50,369 nt of DNA from Sporosarcina sp. (GTDB lineage Bacteria; Bacillota; Bacilli; Bacillales_A; Planococcaceae): NCBI GenBank assembly GCA_029263945.1, contig JARIDM010000070.1:1-50369 (forward strand), read 5' to 3'. The translations under genes and the position numbers were made by a program. Of the stretch, positions 17,458 through 24,086 are shown in pieces. The notes under the pieces were generated by a model. It saw only the letters and a list, made by a program, of their open reading frames with translations, was not told the origin of the DNA and searched no databases. The number at the start of each line of letters is the position of its first letter. Positions within the stretch are counted from its first letter, which is position 1.

Positions 17458-17616
17458 ATGATGCAGAAATTCATTTTATTAAAACAAATTAAATACAAAA
17501 AGAAATTGATGTACGTCAAAGCAAAAGAGTTCGGATTCACACATCCATCAGTTGTATCTTGCAGTCAGGAATTAGATTCTTTACTGAACAAATATCAAAA
17601 ATTTGAATTGAAATAA
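17458..17616 (+). CDS. Spo0E-like aspartyl-phosphate phosphatase (small sporulation regulator)
   Basis: This 52-residue gene has the Spo0E-family signature SQELD (36-40) followed by SLLNKYQ, with a basic helix KYKKKLMYVKAKEFGF before it. Family members form a two-helix hairpin and remove phosphate from Spo0A~P, delaying sporulation. GGAGG lies nine bases before the ATG at 17458. An in-frame ATG at 17440 preceded by AGGAG would add six basic residues and cannot be excluded. A terminator follows 25 bases after the stop, so it is a single-gene unit. It is the first gene of the accessory stretch and is transcribed away from yabM. The role is inferred from the motif. Confidence 0.85.
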   Translation: MMQKFILLKQIKYKKKLMYVKAKEFGFTHPSVVSCSQELDSLLNKYQKFELK

Positions 17617-17640
17617 ATACTGTACAACGTATTTCAAAAA

Positions 17641-17678
17641 GAAGTGAAGGGAAATCATAACTCCCATCACTTCTTTTT
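17641..17678 (+). terminator. Terminator of the spo0E-like gene
   Basis: The stem GAAGTGA-A-GGGA pairs with TCCC-A-TCACTTC (one A-A mismatch) around a nine-base loop and is followed by TTTTT. Confidence 0.85.
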
Positions 17679-17726
17679 ATTTTCGGCTAAAACGATACTT
17701 AGAGGGTAGGCGAAAGGTCCTGTTTT

Positions 17727-17840
17727 TCTGATAACGATCGGCTTTGTGCTGATACAGGCGCGAAAAGTGCTGATAAGTGAGGCGATTGTGCCGATAAGAC
17801 TACCAATATCGCTGATAAACGGGGGAACTTCGCTGATAAC
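17727..17840. repeat. Phased 21-bp direct repeat array with CTGATAA core
   Basis: Six copies of CTGATAA (one CTGATAC, one CCGATAA) begin at 17728, 17749, 17770, 17791, 17812 and 17833, exactly 21 bp apart. The other 12-14 bases of each unit are poorly conserved. The minus strand can be read as heptapeptide repeats of the pattern I-S-x5, but no ribosome binding site supports translation. The function is unknown. A related fragment recurs at 21967-22014. Confidence 0.85.
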
Positions 17841-17886
17841 GTTATCTATTCCCAAAATCATACGTTATCTATTCCCAAAATCATAC
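17841..17886. repeat. Tandem duplication of a 23-bp unit
   Basis: Two identical copies of a 23-bp unit (beginning GTTATCTATTCCC) lie head to tail at 17841-17863 and 17864-17886, followed by the first bases of a third. They abut the 21-bp array. Confidence 0.9.
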
Positions 17887-17914
17887 GTTATTCAGTAGCT
17901 CTTTAAGGAACTTA

Positions 17915-17988
17915 TTGCATCTTGATTCGTAGAAGACTAGATAGTAGTGTGAAGACAACATCGTAGACATAATTTCGTCCACGAAATT
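17915..17988 (+). promoter_or_regulatory. Candidate promoter and palindromic operator ahead of the DUF2785 gene
   Basis: TTGCAT and TAGATA lie 17 bp apart (17915-17943). Downstream, AATTTCGT-CC-ACGAAATT (17971-17988) is a perfect palindrome with a two-base centre, the form of a dimeric repressor site. Both lie ahead of the small frame at 18013 and the gene at 18125. Confidence 0.45.
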
Positions 17989-18124
17989 ACGTTTAATTTT
18001 AGGAGAGGGAGAGTGGAATATAGAAACGAATGTTTTGAGCAAATGGCAAAAAATACGACCAGAAGACCGAATGGCATTAGTAGGGTTAACGCGAGTGATT
18101 AAGATTAGGAAAAGTAGGGATCCC

Positions 18125-18961
18125 ATGACATTGAAATCGGAACTTAAAACAATTAACTATGATACCGTCTTGAAGCAAAATAATGTAGATCATCTTATTG
18201 AAAGAATGTTGGACAATATTGGTTCTACGGACCCTGAACTCAGAGATACACTGATTTTTAACACACTGGGAAAATTAATTATCGAAGACTATTTAAATGA
18301 AAAGCAAATGGGATATATTTTAGAGGTTTGCCTTGATAAGCTGTTTCGGGGTATAGATGTAGTAGAAAGTGATTTAGTTTTCACTCGTTCTTTTTCTTCC
18401 TTAATTATCGGATTGCTCTTACAAAAGGACAGAGATAAACCTTTTTTAAAAGATGAAGTTGCTTTGAGAACCATCCAAAAAAGCAATGAGTATCTAATGC
18501 TTGAACAAGATACTCGCGGTTATGTGGAAAGGAAGGGTTGGGCACATAGCATTGCACACGGTGCTGATTTACTTGCCGAAGCGGTTAGACATCCCGCCTT
18601 TAACAATGAGCGATCGTTAGATTTTCTTGCGACCATTAAAGCATGCCTATTTAAAGAAGGGTCTTCCCAAGCACCTTTTTGTGATGATGAGGAAGAGCGG
18701 CTGATCTTTGTATTGGAAGCCCTCATCGAAAAAGGCCTAACAGATGAAGACGTTGTGATCTGGCTTTCGACTATTTCAGATGCCCTAGATCAGTTAAAAG
18801 ATAAAGAGGGTTATTGTTTAAATTTCTTTTGGAAAAGGTCTAACATTATCGATTTCTTAAGAGGGTTCTATTTCCGGCTTTTGTACAAAAATGCTAAGCC
18901 CACGCTAAGAACTTACATTTCTAAAACTCTTGCGTATTGGCATAAACAAGTATATAGCTAA
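18125..18961 (+). CDS. Uncharacterised protein, probable DUF2785 family
   Basis: The 278-residue, mostly alpha-helical soluble protein contains the stretch DTRGYVERKGWAHSIAHGAD, which I recognise as the conserved block of DUF2785 proteins; the two histidines suggest a ligand or metal site, but the family has no known function. The frame is open to a TTG at 18035, yet the first 30 extra residues look unlike the family. The ATG at 18125 begins the typical MTLKSELK and has AGGG upstream. The gene stands between the 21-bp repeat array and the acetyltransferase gene on the same strand. Confidence 0.75.
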   Translation: MTLKSELKTINYDTVLKQNNVDHLIERMLDNIGSTDPELRDTLIFNTLGKLIIEDYLNEKQMGYILEVCLDKLFRGIDVVESDLVFTRSFSSLIIGLLLQKDRDKPFLKDEVALRTIQKSNEYLMLEQDTRGYVERKGWAHSIAHGADLLAEAVRHPAFNNERSLDFLATIKACLFKEGSSQAPFCDDEEERLIFVLEALIEKGLTDEDVVIWLSTISDALDQLKDKEGYCLNFFWKRSNIIDFLRGFYFRLLYKNAKPTLRTYISKTLAYWHKQVYS

Positions 18962-19026
18962 ATAATTCCTGACGTGCAGCAGTTCTCTTACTCGCTAGGT
19001 CAGAATAAAAACTGGAGGTTGTTACC

Positions 19027-19512
19027 TTGCGTATTGTCATTCGTGAGATGGTAAACGAAGATATTAAGGATGTTCAAAAGATCGCTACACAAAGTTGGCA
19101 TACAACATATAAAGGAATTATTCCCTATAACATTCAAGAAAACTTTCTAAACACGGCATATAGCTATGACATGATGAGAAAACGGTTAGCTAATTCCTAC
19201 TTATTTGTTGCGGAGGAAAAAAACCAAGTGGTTGGTTTTGCTGATTTCTCAACAGTTACTCACAAAGGTCAAGGAAATTTAAATGCAATTTATCTTCTTT
19301 CGACTAGTCAAGGAAATGGGATAGGTACGGCACTTTTACAAAAAGGCATTGAGGAAATTGGGCATGTAGAGGAAATTTATGTTGAAGTAGAAAAGGAAAA
19401 TAAAATGGGTATCCATTTTTATAAAGCAAAAGGGTTTAAGACAGTGAAAGAATACGATGATAACTTTGACGGCCATATACTAAAGACTGTTCAAATGGTT
19501 TTAAAACTGTAA
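19027..19512 (+). CDS. GNAT-family N-acetyltransferase
   Basis: This 161-residue protein has the GNAT fold: acceptor region SWHTTYKGIIP (about 25-35), the beta strand before motif A (LNAIYLL), and motif A with the acetyl-CoA pyrophosphate loop SQGNGIGTALL (about 97-107), ending with HFYKAKGFK (motif B). The substrate cannot be read from the sequence. The start is TTG at 19027 with GGAGG eight bases upstream. It follows the DUF2785 gene by 65 bp on the same strand and may share its transcript. Confidence 0.88.
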   Translation: MRIVIREMVNEDIKDVQKIATQSWHTTYKGIIPYNIQENFLNTAYSYDMMRKRLANSYLFVAEEKNQVVGFADFSTVTHKGQGNLNAIYLLSTSQGNGIGTALLQKGIEEIGHVEEIYVEVEKENKMGIHFYKAKGFKTVKEYDDNFDGHILKTVQMVLKL

Positions 19513-19796
19513 CGCTCTTAATTAGAATCGAAGGCGTACATGATGAATCCGGATGCGTAAGCCTATTAGAATGCCCCCAAAAATTTGAATGAGTTCCGTG
19601 CTGTTATATATTGGTTCGTACAAATACATGTGAAGATGTAACTGAGTCGATTTCATAATGACCTTAATTTCTACAACGACGTGACATATAGTTTGGAAAC
19701 GGTTCTACTCAACTATACGTTGAGGTAGTGGAGCAATAAACCCCTATTATGAAATTGATTGAACTGCCAAATCATTTAACCGACGACTAAAGATTG
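19513..19796. other. Intergenic region between convergent genes
   Basis: This 284-bp stretch lies between the acetyltransferase gene and the oppositely oriented 89-residue gene. I see no convincing terminator, promoter, RNA gene or open frame with a ribosome binding site. Confidence 0.5.
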
Positions 19797-20066
19797 TTAT
19801 CTACTCCGTCGCTCCATTCTGTCTATTTTACTGGCCAGGTAATCTATTTGTTGTTGCATATCTTCTAATTGGTTTAGCACATTTGGAGAATCCTGTTCCG
19901 TATCACTTGCCTTTTCCAATTCTTGTAATGCTATTCCCGCGGCTATCGCTTGAAGGCCGTCGCCCAATGTAGATAGTGTACTTCCAATGAATGAAAGTTT
20001 CGCTGCATAAACTTCTGGCGACTCCACGTTTTGGCCCATGTCATTACTATTGCCATTTTTCATCAT
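19797..20066 (-). CDS. Hypothetical small protein with C-terminal coiled coil
   Basis: This 89-residue protein has an apolar central segment (KLSFIGSTLSTLGDGLQAIAAGIAL, residues about 23-47, shortened reading AAKLSF..AAGIAL) and a Gln/Asp-rich C-terminal helix with heptad spacing (QLEDMQQQIDYLASKIDRME). Similar small proteins occur in Bacillales, and I recall no function for them. GAGG lies about seven bases before the first of two adjacent ATGs. It is the only minus-strand gene inside the accessory stretch and is divergent from the ABC operon. It could be membrane-associated through the Gly/Ala-rich segment. Confidence 0.65.
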   Translation of the reverse strand: MMKNGNSNDMGQNVESPEVYAAKLSFIGSTLSTLGDGLQAIAAGIALQELEKASDTEQDSPNVLNQLEDMQQQIDYLASKIDRMERRSR

Positions 20067-20238
20067 TTCACATCCTCGATTATTTTATGGATTCTTATCA
20101 TATATATGAAACACATAACGAGAGAATGAAAGTTGTTAATTACGCAAAGGATTCCAACTGCGATGCAATAGATCAGGTTTTTAGGATGTTTAATTGACAA
20201 GACAACAATCTTCATTTCAAAACCTAGGAGGCACGATT

Positions 20239-21123
20239 ATGATTCACATCGATAAGCTTACACAACGGTTTTCCAACGGGAAAGGGATTTTTGGTGTCAC
20301 TTTTAACGTAGAAGAAGGTGAGGTCTTCGGATTCCTTGGTCCGAACGGCAGTGGTAAATCGACCACAATCCGCCACTTAATGGGGTATATGAAACCACAG
20401 AAAGGCTATGCAACCATTAAGGGACTCGACACTTGGGAGAAACAGGCGGAAGCGCGCAGTCATATTGGTTATTTGCCAGGGGAAATTGCATTTTTAGAGG
20501 GTCTGACGGGCCAAGACTTTCTCAATATGATTGCGGGGATGCAAGGGGTCACGAATAAAAAACGTCAAAACGATCTAATTGATAGATTGCAATTTAATCC
20601 CAAAACAGCAATCCGTAAAATGTCGAAAGGGATGAAACAAAAAGTAGGCATTGTTGCGACTTTCATGCACGATCCCGACATTTATATACTCGACGAACCA
20701 ACGTCAGGACTGGACCCACTGATGCAACAGGTCTTTATAGAGTTAGTCCTTGAGGAAAAGGCGAAAGGCAAGACTTTTCTCATGTCCTCCCACAGCTTTT
20801 CTGAAATTGAACGCACTTGTGACAGAGCGGCAATTATTCGGAACGGGAAAATCGTGACCATCCGCGACATTCATGAACTCCAAACGATGCAACGGAAAGC
20901 CTTTACTGTGAAACTATCGAAACAAGAAGATGTCACAGCATTGCTTGTTTCTACGTTAAATGCTGAAAGAGTAGATGAATTCAGGGTACGCATCGAACTT
21001 CAGGGAAATTATAATGATTTTCTTGCTGCTTTATCCCCTTACAATGTGACAGATATCAGTGCAGACGACCAAAGTTTGGAACAGATCTTCATGGATTATT
21101 ACAATCAGGAGGGTATGCAATGA
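20239..21123 (+). CDS. ABC transporter ATP-binding protein (ABC-2 exporter type)
   Basis: The 294-residue ATPase has Walker A GPNGSGKST (about 37-45), the signature MSKGMKQKVG (the usual LSGGQ is replaced by MSKGM, common in this exporter class), Walker B IYILDEP and the H-loop SSHSF. A C-terminal extension of about 75 residues follows. The open frame begins at a TTG at 20194, but TAGGAGG is correctly placed for the ATG at 20239. Its stop overlaps the start of the permease gene by four bases. The substrate is unknown; drug, peptide or lipid export is typical for the class. Confidence 0.93.
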   Translation: MIHIDKLTQRFSNGKGIFGVTFNVEEGEVFGFLGPNGSGKSTTIRHLMGYMKPQKGYATIKGLDTWEKQAEARSHIGYLPGEIAFLEGLTGQDFLNMIAGMQGVTNKKRQNDLIDRLQFNPKTAIRKMSKGMKQKVGIVATFMHDPDIYILDEPTSGLDPLMQQVFIELVLEEKAKGKTFLMSSHSFSEIERTCDRAAIIRNGKIVTIRDIHELQTMQRKAFTVKLSKQEDVTALLVSTLNAERVDEFRVRIELQGNYNDFLAALSPYNVTDISADDQSLEQIFMDYYNQEGMQ

Positions 21124-21932
21124 TGAATCGTCCCCTTTACATTCAAATGATGAAACTTCATATTAAAACCATTCTTGGGTTTAGCATTGGTTCGGCACTT
21201 TACGTTACATTAATGACCTCCCTCTTCCCAATGATTGACGAAAATATCGCAGAAATTGATGCCATGATGGGACTATTCCCAGATGCATTACTTCGAGCGC
21301 TTGGTCTAGAATCACTGAGCAGTTACGGACAGTTTATTTCCGCAGAGTATTATGGGTTGTTTTATTTATTAATTCTCGGTGTGTTCAGCGTCATGCTCAC
21401 GGTGCAACTATTGGCGCGACTTGTCGACCGCGGTTCGATGGCTTATTTATTATCTACCCAGGTGTCTCGGGTACAAGTTGCAATCACTCAAGTGATGGTC
21501 TTTATGAGTAGTCTATTCATCATTCATGTCGTTACATTTGGCGCGGGCTTTCTAGCTGCTACGTTTTTAATTGAAACGGAAAGTACCATTGCATTTAGTG
21601 AGTTTTTCCAAATTAACTTTGTTGGATTTCTTCTATTCTTTGCGATCGGAGGCTATTCACTCCTCCTATCCGCGTTGTGTAATGATGAAAAGAACGCTTT
21701 TGCATTGGCCGGTGTATTGACATTCACATTCTACGGCATGAATATGATTGGAAAAATCGTGACTGACATCGATTGGATCCGTAATTTTACCCCCTTTTCT
21801 CTTTATGAACCAGGCCAAATTGCCAGTGGAGATGCCGATGTCTGGATGTCGTCTATTGTCTTGGCGTTAATCGGAATCGTCACATACGTTCTCACAGTTC
21901 TTATTTTCAAGAGACGCAATTTACCTTTATAA
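21120..21932 (+). CDS. ABC-2 type exporter permease
   Basis: This 270-residue protein has six hydrophobic segments with a cytoplasmic N-terminal stretch (LYIQMMKLHIKT), the common layout of ABC-2 permeases. It is translationally coupled to the ATPase gene (overlap ATGA). One ATPase and one permease would form a homodimeric exporter. No dedicated regulator adjoins the pair. Confidence 0.88.
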   Translation: MMNRPLYIQMMKLHIKTILGFSIGSALYVTLMTSLFPMIDENIAEIDAMMGLFPDALLRALGLESLSSYGQFISAEYYGLFYLLILGVFSVMLTVQLLARLVDRGSMAYLLSTQVSRVQVAITQVMVFMSSLFIIHVVTFGAGFLAATFLIETESTIAFSEFFQINFVGFLLFFAIGGYSLLLSALCNDEKNAFALAGVLTFTFYGMNMIGKIVTDIDWIRNFTPFSLYEPGQIASGDADVWMSSIVLALIGIVTYVLTVLIFKRRNLPL

Positions 21933-21966
21933 AAAGACGCGTAGGTGGCAGATGACTGTGAAACGC

Positions 21967-22014
21967 TAGGTGGAAGGTCCTGCTTCGCTGATAACTGTCG
22001 GATTTGTGCTGATA
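21967..22014. repeat. Second copy of the 48-bp CTGATAA repeat
   Basis: These 48 bp match 17707-17754 at 40 of 48 positions without gaps and in the same orientation. They include AGGTCCTG and two CTGATA cores 21 bp apart. They lie between the ABC-2 permease stop and its terminator. Confidence 0.85.
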
Positions 22015-22031
22015 ACGTCTCACCTTTGTCC

Positions 22032-22072
22032 AAGCCAGGTAAACTTCATACCAGAAGTTTACCTGGCTTTTT
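22032..22072 (+). terminator. Terminator of the ABC-2 exporter operon
   Basis: A perfect 16-bp stem (AAGCCAGGTAAACTTC and its complement) with a six-base loop is followed by T residues. The internal GGTAAACTT is shared with the yabR terminator. Confidence 0.88.
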
Positions 22073-22082
22073 ACATTGTAAC

Positions 22083-22120
22083 GTTCAGTTCATGTTCCGT
22101 TCATGTAGCCCATTTATACT
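22083..22120 (+). promoter_or_regulatory. HssR-type direct repeat and -10 box upstream of hrtB-like gene
   Basis: GTTCATGTT-CC-GTTCATGTA (22088-22107) is a direct repeat with a two-base gap, close to the HssR target in the Staphylococcus aureus hrtAB promoter (GTTCATATT-N2-GTTCATATT, from memory). An extra GTTCA lies at 22083. A TATACT -10 (22115-22120) follows without a good -35, as expected for an activator-dependent promoter. Confidence 0.65.
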
Positions 22121-22152
22121 TAGGTTATTAAGAAAATACGGAGGCAAAAAAT

Positions 22153-23187
22153 ATGAACATTGCATGGAAAGAAATTAAGAAAAACAAAGCAAAGTTTTTA
22201 ATATTAGGATCTATCATTTTTCTTGTTAGTTTTTTAACTTTTATTATATCTGGTTTAGCCAATGGACTCTCACAAGATAACGCCGCTTTAATAAAGGATA
22301 TGCCTGATGGTCAATTTTATATGGAAACCGAAGCAAATGAAACGTACAACCTTTCGCGCATCGATGAAAAGGTTCAAGCTGACGTTTTAACGGAACAACC
22401 CGACGCACTTGCGATGTCGATTCAAATGGGATTCGTTAATGATGCAGATGATAAACAACACAGCGTGGCTTTCGTCACGTCAACTGATTCTTCTCTATTT
22501 GAAACTGTGAATAAAAACGAAGTGATCCTCGACAAAACATTAGAAGCTGAAGGGGTAAAAGTTGGAGACATTTTAACGAATAACCAATTTAGCGGTGAAT
22601 TTAAAGTGAAGGGTTTTGTCGATCAACAAAAGTATAGTCATGCACCTGTAGCATTTATCAACATGGAGAATTACAAAGAAATTTATCGAGTAAATGAAAT
22701 GCAACTTATTTTTGTCCCTGAACAAAAGGATGCACAAGCCATTTCAACCTTACAAGCATTTTCAAACAAAGATTTCTTGAATACAATTCCGAGCTATAGT
22801 GCTGAACAAATGTCATTAAATATGATTATTTGGTTTTTGGTCGCAATAAGCGGCATGTTATTCGCCATTTTCTTCTACATGATGAACGTTCAGAAGATTG
22901 GTTTATACGGGATATTAAAAGCAATTGGCGTCAAAACAAGTCGATTATTCGGGATGATGTGGTACCAAATGGTATTTATCACCTTGATCGCATTGGTCCT
23001 ATCTGTTTTACTCAGCCAAGGATTCACAATGATTGCACCGGAAGGCATGCCTTTTAGTTTGACGCTTGCTACAACAATTCAGTTGTCAGTTGTCTTTTTA
23101 GTCATCGGGTTTATTGGTGCAACACTTTCTGGCCTACAAATTAAAAAAGTTGAACCATTACAAGCAATTCAACAAGGAGAGGTATAA
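22153..23187 (+). CDS. hrtB: FtsX-family ABC permease, HrtB-like (probable heme exporter)
   Basis: The 344-residue protein has one N-terminal membrane segment (about 14-35), a large extracytoplasmic domain (about 36-220), and three C-terminal membrane segments, the FtsX/MacB layout. Its length and ending (KKVEPLQAIQQGEV) fit HrtB, the permease of the heme efflux pump HrtBA. GGAGG precedes the ATG. The HssR-like repeat upstream supports heme control. Other FtsX-type exporters such as peptide or bacitracin transporters remain possible. No hssRS genes lie in the window. Confidence 0.78.
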   Translation: MNIAWKEIKKNKAKFLILGSIIFLVSFLTFIISGLANGLSQDNAALIKDMPDGQFYMETEANETYNLSRIDEKVQADVLTEQPDALAMSIQMGFVNDADDKQHSVAFVTSTDSSLFETVNKNEVILDKTLEAEGVKVGDILTNNQFSGEFKVKGFVDQQKYSHAPVAFINMENYKEIYRVNEMQLIFVPEQKDAQAISTLQAFSNKDFLNTIPSYSAEQMSLNMIIWFLVAISGMLFAIFFYMMNVQKIGLYGILKAIGVKTSRLFGMMWYQMVFITLIALVLSVLLSQGFTMIAPEGMPFSLTLATTIQLSVVFLVIGFIGATLSGLQIKKVEPLQAIQQGEV

Positions 23188-23188
23188 A

Positions 23189-23863
23189 ATGACCATTTTT
23201 ACAATTGATGAAGTGACCAAAACGTTTATAAACGGAGAAGTCGAAGAACAAGTGTTAAAAGGCGTTAACCTTTCACTTAATGAAGGCAAAATTACCGCAT
23301 TGGTCGGTGCCTCAGGATCTGGTAAAAGTACAATTTTGACAATCGCGGCTGGCCTTCAACGTGCATCTGGTGGCGAAGTTCTATTTGAAGGGAAAAACAT
23401 GACGGAGATGAGCCAAGAAGACATTCGACAAATTAGAGCCAGTGAGTTTGGTTTCGTCTTTCAATCCTCACATCTTGTGCCCTTTTTAACTGTAGAAGAA
23501 CAACTTTTACTCATGCTAGATGTAGCAGAAACAAAAATGAACAAACGTGCACAAACTAAAGAAGTTAAAAAAGTTCTCACTTTGGTCGATATGGTTCACC
23601 GAAAAGACGCGTATCCAGCCTCTTTATCTGGTGGTGAAAAACAGCGCGTCGCCATTGCAAGAGCCATCATTCACAAACCCAAAATTCTATTTGCAGATGA
23701 GCCGACCGCAAGTTTAGATTCAAAAAGATCTAAAGACGTCATGATGCTCATCCGCGAATTAACAAAAACCTTAAATATCACAACGCTAATGGTAACCCAC
23801 GACGAAGACATGCTCACTTACGCCGATCAGGTCATTACAATGAAAGATGGACTGATCGTATAA
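23189..23863 (+). CDS. hrtA: MacB-type ABC ATPase, HrtA-like
   Basis: The 224-residue ATPase has Walker A GASGSGKST (about 41-49), the Q-loop FVFQSSHLVPFLTVEEQ, signature LSGGEKQRVAIARA and Walker B ILFADEPTASLD, the pattern of LolD/MacB/HrtA ATPases. The open frame begins earlier inside hrtB, but AAGGAGAGG fits the ATG at 23189, one base after the hrtB stop. It would power the HrtB-like permease. The two genes form a short operon ended by the hairpin near 23870-23935. Confidence 0.82.
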   Translation: MTIFTIDEVTKTFINGEVEEQVLKGVNLSLNEGKITALVGASGSGKSTILTIAAGLQRASGGEVLFEGKNMTEMSQEDIRQIRASEFGFVFQSSHLVPFLTVEEQLLLMLDVAETKMNKRAQTKEVKKVLTLVDMVHRKDAYPASLSGGEKQRVAIARAIIHKPKILFADEPTASLDSKRSKDVMMLIRELTKTLNITTLMVTHDEDMLTYADQVITMKDGLIV

Positions 23864-23871
23864 AAAAATTT

Positions 23872-23935
23872 TGGGCGCCAAGCTACAGACAACATTAGCG
23901 TACTTCTAATTGTGGCGTCGCCTGGCGCCCCGTTT
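23872..23935 (+). terminator. Possible terminator of the hrtBA-like operon
   Basis: GGGCGCCA (23872-23879) and TGGCGCCC (23923-23930) form an 8-bp GC-rich stem with a long internal region, followed by CGTTTTAA. The large loop makes it an unusual terminator; it may instead be part of the neighbouring repeat family, whose core is also GGGCG. Confidence 0.4.
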
Positions 23936-23943
23936 TAATCCGT

Positions 23944-24063
23944 ATTGGGCGATATTTGAATTAATTGGGCGACTTTTACTTTAATTGGGCGTATTTCTAA
24001 TTAATTGGGCGACTTTCCCGTTTATTGGGCGATTTCCACCTTAATTGGGCGTATTCAACTCCT
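23944..24063. repeat. Phased 20-bp direct repeat array with ATTGGGCG core
   Basis: Six identical ATTGGGCG cores begin at 23944, 23964, 23984, 24004, 24024 and 24044, exactly 20 bp apart. After the core the next bases are (A/T)(A/C/T)T, then variable AT-rich sequence often ending TTA. The array lies between the convergent hrtA-like gene and spoVT. There is no CRISPR-like long repeat, and the function is unknown. Confidence 0.9.
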
Positions 24064-24086
24064 GGCGTTCCATTTTATAATTTTCC

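Larger units (their letters stand above)
17617..18124. other. Intergenic region with repeats and a candidate promoter and palindrome
   Basis: After the spo0E-like terminator this 508-bp stretch carries the 21-bp array, the 23-bp duplication, a promoter-like pair (17915-17943), an 8-bp palindrome (17971-17988), and a 29-codon frame at 18013-18102. The frame is GTG-started and preceded by AGGAGAGGG. No recognised gene is present before 18125. Confidence 0.6.

Noticed and set aside
17667..17861. Minus-strand 64-codon frame over the 21-bp array encoding I-S-x5 heptapeptides
   Set aside because: There is no ribosome binding site, the frame overlaps a terminator, and the tandem duplication upstream is not a multiple of three. 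It is kept only as a possible coding explanation of the period.
18035..18124. N-terminal extension of the DUF2785 protein from the TTG at 18035
   Set aside because: No ribosome binding site at a proper distance, and the residues do not resemble the family start.
20128..20199. Twenty-three-codon frame (MKVVNYAKDSN...) upstream of the ABC-2 ATPase gene
   Set aside because: Only a weak GAGAG precedes the ATG, and no family or conservation supports it.
21803..22033. Minus-strand 76-codon frame over the second repeat copy
   Set aside because: It lies mostly opposite the ABC-2 permease gene and lacks a ribosome binding site.
23944..24063. CRISPR-like reading of the 20-bp array
   Set aside because: The repeated part is only 8 bp and the variable part 12 bp, far below CRISPR repeat and spacer lengths, and no cas gene is present.
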